DNA from: CADEGL01 sp050180485
Lineage (GTDB): Bacteria > Pseudomonadota > Alphaproteobacteria > CADEGL01
Direction: 5' to 3'
DNA length: 64,000 nt
Assembly: GCA_050180485.1 (NCBI GenBank)
Contig: JBFXED010000007.1
Location: 59,568 to 123,567, forward strand
Shown: positions 14,995-23,513 of the stretch, piece after piece
Layout of the letters: the number at the start of each line of letters is the position of its first letter
How positions within the stretch are numbered: the first letter of the stretch is position 1
Made by a program: the position numbers and the translations under genes
The notes under the pieces: model-generated
What the model was told of the DNA's origin: nothing
The model's input: the letters and a program-made list of their open reading frames with translations, nothing else
Databases searched by the model: none

Positions 14995-16422
14995 ATGGCC
15001 AAGCAGTCGGACAATACGCGGGGCGACGCCGCCGATCTGGCGAAGATCAAGCGCGAGCTGATCGAGAAGGGCGTGCGCTACTGCCTTGCGTCCTACGTGG
15101 ATATGCACGGCATTGCCAAGGCCAAGGCCGTTCCGGTCGACCATTTCGAACGCATGATGCGCGGCTCGGAGCTGTTCACCGGCGCCGCGGTGGACGGGCT
15201 GGGCCAAGGCCCGAACGACGACGAGCTCGCGGTGTTCCCCGATCCCAATGCTGTGGTCCAGCTTCCTTGGCGGCCCGAGATCGCGTGGTGTCCCGGCAAC
15301 CTGAAGTTCCACAAGGACCCATGGCCCATGTGCTCGCGCACCATTCTGGCGGCGCAGGTCGAGCGCGCGCGTAAGATGGGTTATCGCTTCAACCTGGGCA
15401 TCGAATGCGAAATCTACATTGTCCGCCGCGAGGGCGACCGGCTGGAGCCGGCGAACCCGAAGGATGTCATCCCGCGCGCAGCTTACGACGTGATCAATCT
15501 GTTGGAGGAGTTCGACTGGTGCGACGAGATGATCCGCTACATGAACGAGATGGGCTGGAACGTCCACTCGCTGGATCATGAGGACGCCAACAGCCAGTTC
15601 GAGTTCGACTTCGCCTATGCCGACGTGATGACGATGGCCGACCGCTATGTGCTGTTCCGCATGATGGCCAAGGAGATCGCGCGCCGGTACGGCTACGAGG
15701 CCACCTTCATGCCCAAGCCCTGGGCCGAGAAGACGGGCAGCGGCGCCCACTTCAACATGTCGCTGGACGACCTCAAGACCGGCAAGAACGTGATGGGCGA
15801 TGCCGGCGATAAGCGCGGCTGCGGCCTGTCGAAGGTGGCCTATCAGTTCATTGCGGGCGTGCTCGCCCACGGTCCCGCCATCGCGGCGGTGACCTGCCCC
15901 ACGGTCAATTCCTACAAGCGGTTGGTCAAGACCGGCTCCATGACCGGGTTCACGTGGGCACCGATCTACGTCACCTACGGTTACAACAACCGCACCAACA
16001 TGATGCGCGTGCCCTGGATCCGCCCGGAGATCGAGGGCGATGCGAAAGCGCACAAGGGCGTCTACCTGTCGAGCGCGCGCCTGGAATGCCGCGCCGTGGA
16101 CACGGCCTGCAACCCGTATCTGGCTGCCGCCATGATGCTGGCCGCGGGCCTCGACGGCATCGAGAAGAAAATGGACCCTGGCAATCCCAACCAGGACAAT
16201 TTGTATCTGGTCTCCGAAGCCGATTTGAAGAAGCGCAAGATCGAGACCCTGCCGCGCACGCTGCTCGAGGCCGTCGAGGCGTTCCAGCGCGATCCCTTCG
16301 GCAAGACGGTGCTTGGCGAGGATCTGTACAAGTCCTTCATCGAGCTCAAGGGCCGCGAGTGGTGGAACTACCACAACACGGTCTCGGCCTGGGAATTGGA
16401 CCAGTATCTGGTGAAGTTCTAA
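14995..16422 (+). CDS. Type III glutamine synthetase-like ligase (GlnT / gamma-glutamylmethylamide synthetase family)
   Basis: 475 aa. Glutamine-synthetase fold: SYVDMHGIAKAKAVP in the N-terminal beta-grasp part, LGIECEIYI (metal-binding Glu), HEDANSQFEFDF, GSGAHFNMSL (the conserved ammonia/metal region) and a late ARLECRAVDTACNPYLAAA segment in place of the classical RIP region. This matches rhizobial GlnT and gamma-glutamylmethylamide synthetases, which ligate glutamate to ammonia or to amines using ATP. ATG 14995 has GGGGAGAG just upstream; the frame is open further upstream. Which amine is used cannot be read from sequence. Its 3' end overlaps the convergent MFS gene by 4 bases. Confidence 0.85.
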   Translation: MAKQSDNTRGDAADLAKIKRELIEKGVRYCLASYVDMHGIAKAKAVPVDHFERMMRGSELFTGAAVDGLGQGPNDDELAVFPDPNAVVQLPWRPEIAWCPGNLKFHKDPWPMCSRTILAAQVERARKMGYRFNLGIECEIYIVRREGDRLEPANPKDVIPRAAYDVINLLEEFDWCDEMIRYMNEMGWNVHSLDHEDANSQFEFDFAYADVMTMADRYVLFRMMAKEIARRYGYEATFMPKPWAEKTGSGAHFNMSLDDLKTGKNVMGDAGDKRGCGLSKVAYQFIAGVLAHGPAIAAVTCPTVNSYKRLVKTGSMTGFTWAPIYVTYGYNNRTNMMRVPWIRPEIEGDAKAHKGVYLSSARLECRAVDTACNPYLAAAMMLAAGLDGIEKKMDPGNPNQDNLYLVSEADLKKRKIETLPRTLLEAVEAFQRDPFGKTVLGEDLYKSFIELKGREWWNYHNTVSAWELDQYLVKF

Positions 16423-17864
16423 GCGTCCGCGCGCTTCGGCGCGTCTCGCACTGGCGGCGGCAAGGGAGCGTCCGCCGCCTGGTGCCCGCTCATCTCGGCA
16501 CCCGCCGTGGGCGGCAGGCGCAGGAAGGCGAAGGTCGACAGCGCTGCAATCCCACCCACGACCAGGAAGGCCGGCAGGAAATCATCGGCGTTCGGCAGAG
16601 AAGCGCCGCCGATGGCAATATGCAGCACCAGCGCCGCCACGCCGACGCCGACGCTGAGTGAAAGCTGCTGGGCCATGCTGGAGAAGCTGGTGGCCTGGCT
16701 CATCTCCTCGCGCGGGATGTCGGCGAAGGCAAGGATGTTCATGCTGGTGAACTGCAGCGAGCGGAAGAAGCCGCCGAGCAACAGGAAGCCCAGCATCAGG
16801 AACGCGGGCGTGTCAGGCCGGAACAGCCCATAGACGGCGATGAAGGCGCTGCTCAAGGCCGCGTTGCCGATCAGGACGCGGCGGAAGCCGAAGCGCTTCA
16901 GGATCGGCGCGGCCGTCATCTTCATGGTCATGGCACCGACCGCGGCGGCGAAGGTGAGCAAGCCCGAATGGAAGGGATTCATCCCGAACCCAACTTGCAG
17001 CATGAGCGGAAGCAGGAAAGGGATCGCGCCGACGCCGATGCGGAAGAAAAAGCCGCCGGTCATGCTGGCGCGGAAGGTGGAATAGCGAAGCAACGCCAGC
17101 TTGATGACCGGATGGCTGCTCGACCGCGCGTGCAGAACGTAGAGAGCGGTGCATGCCGCGCCGATGCCCAAGGCGGCATAAGCCACGGCGGGCGGAACCA
17201 GGCCGCGCCCCACCGTCTCGAAACCGAAGATGAGACCGACCAAGGCCAGCGCCAGGACCACGAAACCGCGCGTATCGAGCGGCGGTACGTCTTCTTCCCG
17301 CACATCCTCGATGAAGATGGTCACAAGGACGAAGCCCAGGATGCCGATGGGCACGTTGATCCAGAAGATCCAGTGCCAGGAGAAATAGGTGGTGATGAAA
17401 CCGCCCAAGGGCGGTCCGATGATCGGGCCGATCAAAGCCGGCACGGTCAGATAGGCCATGGCCTGGATCAGCTCGCTTTTGGGGATGGAGCGCAGCAGAA
17501 CCAGGCGGCCCACCGGCACCATCATGGCGCCACCCGCGCCTTGCAGGATGCGCGCGCCGACGAAGCCCGCCAGGGACGAACTGAAGGCGCACAGGACGGA
17601 GCCCACGGTGAAGACCACGATGGCGGCGCGGAAGACCGTGCGCGCGCCGAACTTGTCGGCGACCCAGCCGCTGATCGGGATGAAGACGGCCAGGCTCAGA
17701 AGATAGGAGGTGATCGCCAGGTTGAGCCGCAGCGGGCTGACGTCGAGCGACACGGCGATCGCCGGCAGGGCGGTTGCCAGCACCGTCGAGTCCATGTTCT
17801 CCATGAACAGGGCGCAGGCGACCACGAGGGGGACGATGACGTTCCGTCGCGGCGCCGAAAGCAT
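16419..17864 (-). CDS. MFS multidrug exporter, DHA2 (14-TM, EmrB/QacA) type
   Basis: 481 aa with about fourteen membrane segments. Family motifs are visible: FMENMDSTVLATALPAIA (motif D1 in helix 1), WVADKFGARTVF (motif A), and GPIIGPPLGGFITTYFSWHWIFWINVPIG-type motif C region (parts: IGPPLGGFI, WIFWINVPIG). Proton-driven export across the inner membrane. ATG 17864 was preferred over an upstream ATG at 17930 because the latter would overlap the neighbouring GFA gene and add a non-conserved tail. No membrane-fusion partner (EmrA) is seen next to it. Confidence 0.9.
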   Translation of the reverse strand: MLSAPRRNVIVPLVVACALFMENMDSTVLATALPAIAVSLDVSPLRLNLAITSYLLSLAVFIPISGWVADKFGARTVFRAAIVVFTVGSVLCAFSSSLAGFVGARILQGAGGAMMVPVGRLVLLRSIPKSELIQAMAYLTVPALIGPIIGPPLGGFITTYFSWHWIFWINVPIGILGFVLVTIFIEDVREEDVPPLDTRGFVVLALALVGLIFGFETVGRGLVPPAVAYAALGIGAACTALYVLHARSSSHPVIKLALLRYSTFRASMTGGFFFRIGVGAIPFLLPLMLQVGFGMNPFHSGLLTFAAAVGAMTMKMTAAPILKRFGFRRVLIGNAALSSAFIAVYGLFRPDTPAFLMLGFLLLGGFFRSLQFTSMNILAFADIPREEMSQATSFSSMAQQLSLSVGVGVAALVLHIAIGGASLPNADDFLPAFLVVGGIAALSTFAFLRLPPTAGAEMSGHQAADAPLPPPVRDAPKRADA

Positions 17865-17895
17865 CAATTCGATGTATGCCGCCGCATGCCCTGCA

Positions 17896-18330
17896 TCAAG
17901 CGCGGCGGGGCGAGGTGGTCTCCTCCACATGCTCCGGCAATTTGGCGTGAATGTCGTACCACGCGGTCATCGAGTTGACGTAGATGTGGGATTCCTGGTC
18001 CTTCGCATGGCCGGGATGCCCATCGGCCGTGCCGGGCGTGTACCAGATCAGGTCCGGTTTGGTGTCGACGTCGATGCAGACCTGGCAGCCGCAGGTCTTG
18101 CAGAATTTCCGGTGCGTCGTCGCCGAGCTCGAAAAGGTCGACAGATTGTCCGCGCCGGACAGGATCGTGAAACCCTTGCGCGGCATCACGGCATAGGTCG
18201 CGAACATCGTGCCGTGGCAGCGCCGGCACATGGAGCAGTGGCAGTGATAGACCTTCTCCGCCGGTTCGCTCACGCGATAGCGTACGGCGCCGCATTGGCA
18301 GTGTCCTTCGATCGGCTTGAACGCCCCCAT
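17896..18330 (-). CDS. GFA-family zinc protein (glutathione-dependent formaldehyde-activating enzyme-like)
   Basis: 144 aa. The Mss4-like zinc folds are clear: GHCQCGAVRY, YHCHCSMCRRCHGTMF and FCKTCGCQV give the seven-plus cysteine pattern of the family. Members include Gfa, which speeds S-hydroxymethylglutathione formation, but most homologues have no assigned substrate. The C-terminal YVNSMTAWYDIHAKLPEH is also typical. It lies between an MFS exporter and a DMT transporter, all on the minus strand, with short gaps. Confidence 0.88.
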   Translation of the reverse strand: MGAFKPIEGHCQCGAVRYRVSEPAEKVYHCHCSMCRRCHGTMFATYAVMPRKGFTILSGADNLSTFSSSATTHRKFCKTCGCQVCIDVDTKPDLIWYTPGTADGHPGHAKDQESHIYVNSMTAWYDIHAKLPEHVEETTSPRRA

Positions 18331-18343
18331 CGTCCGTCTCCTT

Positions 18344-19204
18344 TCAAAGCCCCGTTCCGCTTAGTGCGGCGACGCCGCCCGTGACCAGTGCCACGCCCAG
18401 CCATTGTATCCAGCCCATGGGTTCCTTGAGCACCAGCCGCGCCAGGATCACGGTGACGGCGCCGAAGCCCGAGGCCGCCACGGCCGCGATCTCGCCGCCG
18501 GGCCCCGTGCTGCCCGCGAACAGTGCCAGGTAGCCGCCGGCATCCAGCACGGCCTGTCCCATCAGGAACGGCCACCAGCGCCATTGGCCCAGGCCTCTGC
18601 CCCGCACGGTCAAGAGAACGAGCAGGGCGGGCACCAGGCTGAACAGGCGGCCGAGCCACAGAGTCTGCAGCGGGCCGTAATAGGGCGTCGCGGCCTGCCC
18701 GCCGATGACCAGGCCCGTATAGGCCAATGCCGCGGCGCAGGAGAGAGCGATGGTGCCGTTGAGCGTCTTGCGGTCGGCGGGCGTCGCGTTTTTTTCCGCC
18801 GTCGCCGCAACCGTGATGGCGCCCAGGATCGTGACGGCCATGGCCGCCCATTGCAGCGCGCCGGGCCGCGCACCCATCGCGACCCAGAAGACAACGACGA
18901 GGACCGGATGGCTGGCCACGATGGGCGCCGCGACCGAGATTGGCCCGCGCGCCAGCGCCTTATAGAGAAGCAGCGTCATGACCGTGGTGGAGACGCCGTT
19001 GAGCGCGGCGAACGGCAATCCCTCGGCGGGCCAGACCAAAGGCGCGCCGGTCACGAAGATCCAGAGGCTGAGAAGGATGGCGCCCGTGGTCAGCACGACC
19101 ACCAAGGCGGCCGGAGCGCCGACGGCCCGCGTCGAGAAGCGGCATGCGAAATCCGCGGTTCCGAGGGATAGCGCGGAGAGTGCGCCTGCGAAGGCCGGAT
19201 TCAT
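18344..19204 (-). CDS. DMT-superfamily (EamA) transporter
   Basis: 286 aa, about ten membrane segments (NPAFAGALSALSLGTADFAC opens the first). ATG 19204 was chosen because it places the first membrane helix at the N-terminus; an in-frame ATG at 19288 would add a charged, low-complexity lead. It lies 13 bases upstream of the GFA gene and is probably cotranscribed with it. The 250 bases between it and the TPP enzyme gene (19205-19454) hold no gene that I can support. Confidence 0.85.
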   Translation of the reverse strand: MNPAFAGALSALSLGTADFACRFSTRAVGAPAALVVVLTTGAILLSLWIFVTGAPLVWPAEGLPFAALNGVSTTVMTLLLYKALARGPISVAAPIVASHPVLVVVFWVAMGARPGALQWAAMAVTILGAITVAATAEKNATPADRKTLNGTIALSCAAALAYTGLVIGGQAATPYYGPLQTLWLGRLFSLVPALLVLLTVRGRGLGQWRWWPFLMGQAVLDAGGYLALFAGSTGPGGEIAAVAASGFGAVTVILARLVLKEPMGWIQWLGVALVTGGVAALSGTGL

Positions 19205-19454
19205 GCGACGGACATTCTTATCCGAAATGCCGGTTGGCGCACGGCCAATCGGCGTGGGCGATGGTTGCGGTTGGACGAACACTGACACAGGAGAATGCCA
19301 TGACGGTCAATTCGTCCCGGCGTCGTGAGCGGTCAGTCGCCGCAGTGTTCTGAAGGGCGCCGGTATCGGAGCGGCTTCGCGCACGTTTCCGGCGGTGCTG
19401 GCGCCGCGCAAGACTCGAGCGGCCACGTACGTCGTTGCGTGCGACCCCGGGGCG

Positions 19455-21053
19455 TCAGCCCCGCATCGCCTCGATCTGGCGGGGATAGGCGCCCGGGTCC
19501 ACCTGCACGTCGACGAGTGCCGGGCCGTCGCCGGCAAAGGCTTCATCCAGGGCGCGATCCAGTTCGGCGGCATTCGCCGCGCGCCATGAACGGCAACCAA
19601 AACCTTGGGCGATCGTCGCGAAGTCGATCGCGCCATAGCGTACGCCACGCGTCGGCATCTGCCGCTTCTGCTGCTTGATGTCGATGAGGGACAGCGCGCC
19701 GTCGTTGAAGACGACGACCACGATCTTGCTGCGGTGCTCAACGGCCGTGGCCAGCTCCGACACGCACATCAGTAAGCCGCCGTCGCCGGTGAAGCAGACC
19801 ACCGGCCGGTTCGGTTCCACCAACGACGAGCCAATGGCCGAGGGCAGGGCATAGGCCATGGTCGAAAGACCGTTGGAGATCAGGACGCCCGACGGCTCGT
19901 CGGCCTGCCAGAAACCCATGGCAGAAAACATATGGGCGCCCGCATCGACCGTGGCCCGCGCGCCGCGCGGCGCCTTGCGGGCGGCCGTCTCGACTAGGGC
20001 CGAGGGCGATAGGCCGTTCGTGCTTTCCACCCGCAACGCGTCGCGCATCTTAGTCTTCAACGTCTTGATCTCGTCCGGCTTCCACTGCGAATCGCACTTC
20101 TGTTCGCGCAGTGCGTCGAGCGCAGGCGCCAGCAGACCGATCAAGGAGACATCCGGCGTCTTGTAGTGCGGCAGTTCGGCCACGCGGCCGATCTCGATGA
20201 TCGGCGCCTTGTAGCGCCAGGGCTGCGGGATCAGCTCGATGGGATCGAAGCCGATCAGGACGATGAGGTCGGCCTGCGATAGGGTCGGCGCCTCCAACGC
20301 GCCGCCCGTGGTCAGGCCCACGGTATGCGGGCCGCTTTCCGGCACGATGCCCTTGGCCTTGTAGGTGGCGAGAACGGCCGGGTTAATCGCGTCGACGAAG
20401 CGGCGCACGGCATCGCTTTCCTCGCGCGCCTGTACGCCCACGATCACCGCCGGACGCTTCGCGCCCGCGAGCAACCGCTTCGCCGCCGCCAAGGCATCGG
20501 CGTCGATGGGCGCCGCGTCTTGTGTCCGGCGCGCGGCCGCGCCTTTGGCCGGCGCCGCGGCCTGCCGGCTCGACAGATCGAAATGGACGGGGCCTTGTGG
20601 ATGTGCGACCGCGCGCTCCAGCAGCGCCACGATGTCGGCCGCGCCGTCACCGGCCTTGAGCCGCATCGAGCCCTTCGCGATCGGGCCGAATAGGGCCGCG
20701 TGGTCGACGGCCTGATGGCTGACATAGGCGTCGCGCTCGGCGTCGAAGCAATCGGTCAGGATCACGACCGGCGCGCGGTCGAGATGGGCATAGGCCACGC
20801 CGTTCGCGGCCGCCGCCGCGCCCGGTCCGAGGCCGGTCAGGACGACGCCCGGCACGCCCGTGATCTCGGCGGAGGCCGCGGCCATGAAGGTGGCCGAGGT
20901 CTCGGTGCGCGCCAGCACGAAATCGAGGCCGCGCTGCGCGCCGGCCTCGATGATGTCCAGGCTCGAACCGCCGCCCGGAATGCCGAACATGCGCTTCACG
21001 CCGAAGACGGCGAGCGCGTCCACGAGCGCGCCCGCGATGGTCGATGCGGTCAT
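19455..21053 (-). CDS. TPP-dependent acetolactate synthase-like enzyme (IlvB family large subunit)
   Basis: 532 aa with the three-domain TPP fold. The N-terminal pyrimidine domain has the conserved Glu in ARTETSATFMA; the C-terminal domain has the TPP/Mg motif GDGGLLMCVSELATAVEH running to FNDG. Related enzymes are acetolactate synthase, benzoylformate decarboxylase and oxalyl-CoA decarboxylase. No IlvN regulatory subunit follows, so a catabolic decarboxylase/carboligase is more likely than branched-chain synthesis. ATG 21053 was chosen as the start of the conserved sequence. It is the last gene after RidA and GGT, 22 bases from the latter. Confidence 0.85.
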   Translation of the reverse strand: MTASTIAGALVDALAVFGVKRMFGIPGGGSSLDIIEAGAQRGLDFVLARTETSATFMAAASAEITGVPGVVLTGLGPGAAAAANGVAYAHLDRAPVVILTDCFDAERDAYVSHQAVDHAALFGPIAKGSMRLKAGDGAADIVALLERAVAHPQGPVHFDLSSRQAAAPAKGAAARRTQDAAPIDADALAAAKRLLAGAKRPAVIVGVQAREESDAVRRFVDAINPAVLATYKAKGIVPESGPHTVGLTTGGALEAPTLSQADLIVLIGFDPIELIPQPWRYKAPIIEIGRVAELPHYKTPDVSLIGLLAPALDALREQKCDSQWKPDEIKTLKTKMRDALRVESTNGLSPSALVETAARKAPRGARATVDAGAHMFSAMGFWQADEPSGVLISNGLSTMAYALPSAIGSSLVEPNRPVVCFTGDGGLLMCVSELATAVEHRSKIVVVVFNDGALSLIDIKQQKRQMPTRGVRYGAIDFATIAQGFGCRSWRAANAAELDRALDEAFAGDGPALVDVQVDPGAYPRQIEAMRG

Positions 21054-21075
21054 GATGTTATCTCGGGATTGATCG

Positions 21076-22674
21076 TCAGTAGCCGAGGGCGCAGCCGTCC
21101 TTGCGCGGATCGGAGCCGCCGACAAGCACGCCGTCGTCCTCGATCCAAACCGCCTGCCCGCCGCCATAGGGCTTGTCGACGCGCGCGACCTTGTGGCCGA
21201 GCTTGGCCAGCCCCTCCGCCGTCGCCTCGGGCACGCCGTGTTCCAGGTTGGCCTGGCCGTCCCAATAGAAGGCGCGCGGCAGGTCGAGCGCCTGCTGCAC
21301 GTTCATGCCGTGGTCGACCACGTTGGTCAGGAAGTGCGCCTGGCCCACGGGCTGGTACTGGCCGCCCATGACGCCGAACGGCATGACGGTCTTGCCATCC
21401 TTTTGAACCATGCCGGGGATGATCGTGTGCAGCGGGCGCTTGCGCGGGCCGATGCAGTTGCGGTGCTTGGGATCGATGACGAAGCCCGAGCCCCGGCTTT
21501 GCAGCAGCACGCCGCTTTCGGGCGCGGTCAGGCCGCAACCGAAACCGTCGAAGATCGAGTTGATGAAGCTGATTGCGTTGCCCTCGCCGTCCACGATCGA
21601 CAGATAGACCGTATCGTTGTGGGTGGGGAAGGGCGAGCGCGGCAGCTCGGCCATCGCGCGATCGCGCTTGATGTGGGCGCGCATCTCGTCGGCATATGCC
21701 TTGGAGAGCATTTGCTCGACCGGCACCTTGGCCTTGCGCTGATCGGCGACCAGGTCGTTGCGGTCGCGATAGGCGATGCGGCTGGCCTCCATCTGGAGAT
21801 GGAAACGCTCCGTGCCGAGCGGATCGAGCGACTTCAGGTCAAAACCCGACAGGATGTTCAAGATCATCAGCACGATGATGCCCTGGCCGTTGGGCGGGCA
21901 CTCGAACACCTCGTAGCCGCGATAGGCGGTCTTGACCGGCTCGACGTATTCCGGCTGGTACGCCTCGAAATCCTCGACCGTGTGAAGCCCGCCGAAGCGG
22001 TTCAGATGCTTCACCATGTCTTCCGCGACGGCGCCCGTGTAGAAGCCGTCACGGCCGCGTTCGGCGATGGCGCGCATGGTCGCGGCCAGGGCGGGCTGGC
22101 GATGTACGGCACCGGCGCGCGGCGACTGGCCGCCGGGAAGGAAGGTGCGTACGGAGCTGTCGTCGTGGCGCAGCCGTTCGCCGTCCATTTTCCAATCGGC
22201 GGCCACGCGCGGCTGAATTGTATAGCCGTCCGAAGCCGTGCGGATAGCGGGCGCCAGGATCTCGGCCAAGCTCTTCGTACCATGGTCGGCGGCCAGGCGC
22301 GCCCAGGCGCCGACGCATCCGGGCACGGTCGCGGCATGGGCGCTGCGGCTGTCGATCGACGTGATGCCTTGCTTCTGGAACCACTCGACCGTGGCTTTGG
22401 CGGGCGCGTGGCCCGAGCCGTTCAGCGCAATGATCTTGCCACCCTTGGGCGCGTAGAGGACGAAGCAATCGCCGCCGATGGCCGTCATGTGCGGCTCGAC
22501 CACGCACTGCACGGCGCAGGCGGCGATGGCGGCGTCCACCGCGTTGCCGCCGGCGCGCAGCATGTCGACGGCCGTCAGCGTGGCCAGCGGATGGGAGGTG
22601 GCGGCCATGCCGCGCGAACCGAGCGAGGGAACGCGGCCGGAGCCTTGGAAGTCTTTTTGCGTGAAATCCAGCAT
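21076..22674 (-). CDS. Gamma-glutamyltransferase family protein (GGT-1)
   Basis: 532 aa Ntn-hydrolase precursor. The autocleavage/nucleophile Thr is in HNDTVYLSIVDGEGNA at about residue 355; the substrate-binding regions GSGFVIDPKHRN and PFGVMGGQYQPVGQ follow. It removes or transfers gamma-glutamyl groups from glutathione and gamma-glutamyl amides. Starting at ATG 22674, one base from the RidA stop, there is no signal peptide, so it may act in the cytoplasm, unlike classical periplasmic GGT. Autocleavage into two chains is expected from the family. Confidence 0.9.
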   Translation of the reverse strand: MLDFTQKDFQGSGRVPSLGSRGMAATSHPLATLTAVDMLRAGGNAVDAAIAACAVQCVVEPHMTAIGGDCFVLYAPKGGKIIALNGSGHAPAKATVEWFQKQGITSIDSRSAHAATVPGCVGAWARLAADHGTKSLAEILAPAIRTASDGYTIQPRVAADWKMDGERLRHDDSSVRTFLPGGQSPRAGAVHRQPALAATMRAIAERGRDGFYTGAVAEDMVKHLNRFGGLHTVEDFEAYQPEYVEPVKTAYRGYEVFECPPNGQGIIVLMILNILSGFDLKSLDPLGTERFHLQMEASRIAYRDRNDLVADQRKAKVPVEQMLSKAYADEMRAHIKRDRAMAELPRSPFPTHNDTVYLSIVDGEGNAISFINSIFDGFGCGLTAPESGVLLQSRGSGFVIDPKHRNCIGPRKRPLHTIIPGMVQKDGKTVMPFGVMGGQYQPVGQAHFLTNVVDHGMNVQQALDLPRAFYWDGQANLEHGVPEATAEGLAKLGHKVARVDKPYGGGQAVWIEDDGVLVGGSDPRKDGCALGY

Positions 22675-22675
22675 G

Positions 22676-23158
22676 TCACTTGATCTCGAAATCTGACCAG
22701 GTTTCAAAGCAGTTATTGCGCGCCAACGACATGACACCGATGGTCGCGCGGCAGCCGATGCCAGCCTTCTCTCCATATACTTCATAGAAGAGGTCGGAGA
22801 CACCGCTCGATACTTTGTGAACGTCATAGAAGGTCGGCGCGCTGACCACGAAGTGCAGCATGCGGATCACGCCCTTCACCCGGTCCAAGCTGCCCAGCGC
22901 CTGCTTGATGCCGGCCAGGCAGTTGATGCCGGTGATGCGCGCGGCCTGATAGCCCTGTTCGACCGTGACGGTGTCGCCGAGGCGGCCGGGGTAGAGGACC
23001 TCGCCGTTGATCTGCGGAATCTGGCCGGAGAGCGTCAGGATTTTGCCGACGATGTGATAGGGCTTCATGCGGCCGTAATTCTGCCCGTCATATTTGTTTT
23101 CCCGGCCGAAGTCCGGCAGTTGGATGCCAAGCTGCTCCAGCCGCTTTTCCGCCGACAT
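22676..23158 (-). CDS. RidA/YjgF-family protein
   Basis: 160 aa, a little longer than classical 130-residue RidA, as in the YjgF/AtzF-like subgroup. Seen: LTLSGQIPQINGEVLYPGRLG and a C-terminal ARNNCFETWSDFEIK; the VEIDAIA-type active-site Arg is within the RATIGV segment (CRATIGVMSLARNN). RidA enzymes hydrolyse reactive enamines/imines. Starting the operon with GGT and a TPP enzyme, it probably detoxifies an imine formed in their pathway. ATG 23158 follows GGGAGGGC. Confidence 0.88.
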   Translation of the reverse strand: MSAEKRLEQLGIQLPDFGRENKYDGQNYGRMKPYHIVGKILTLSGQIPQINGEVLYPGRLGDTVTVEQGYQAARITGINCLAGIKQALGSLDRVKGVIRMLHFVVSAPTFYDVHKVSSGVSDLFYEVYGEKAGIGCRATIGVMSLARNNCFETWSDFEIK

Positions 23159-23254
23159 GGCGCCCTCCCGATCAAGCTTCGCGTGTCGCGGGGCGAAGTG
23201 TGACGAGCGCGCCAGGCCCTGTCCAGGCAAGCGGGCGATTTCCGCGCTGCCGCG

Positions 23255-23282
23255 TTGACACGGCGCATACCGGCCCCATAAT
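23255..23282 (+). promoter_or_regulatory. Putative promoter of the first substrate-binding-protein gene
   Basis: Perfect TTGACA (23255-23260), 16 bases, then CATAAT (23277-23282), which matches five of six -10 positions. It points to the SBP gene about 230 bases downstream. Confidence 0.65.
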
Positions 23283-23393
23283 CGCGCGGATTAAGCCGCT
23301 CGGCCAAACCCGGCGCGGTTATTGTTCCAGCCGATCAATGCTTAGGCTTTCCGTGATCTCCCACTCACCCTGACATCCCATTCATGAACACGA

Positions 23394-23427
23394 CCTTGCG
23401 CTGGCGTCGAATGACGCCTGCGCAAGG
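23394..23427 (+). promoter_or_regulatory. Leader hairpin upstream of the first SBP gene
   Basis: A 15-base arm (23394-23408) pairs with 23413-23427 with one mismatch and a GAAT loop. There is no T-run after it, so it is not a simple terminator. It lies in the predicted untranslated leader and could be an mRNA-stability or regulatory structure, or a dispersed palindromic repeat. Confidence 0.5.
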
Positions 23428-23513
23428 CCGGCGGCGCCGGTTCGTCCGGCTTTGCCCGGGTCAAGCGCGCCCGGTGCGGAATGCGCCCAATGCTGTTGAG
23501 GAGTAGAATTAAA

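Larger units (their letters stand above)
23159..23513. other. Intergenic region between ridA-like and the first SBP gene
   Basis: About 355 bases without a supported gene. It holds a good sigma70-type promoter (23255-23282) and an imperfect long hairpin (23394-23427), both listed. The transcript leader would be about 225 bases. Confidence 0.7.
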
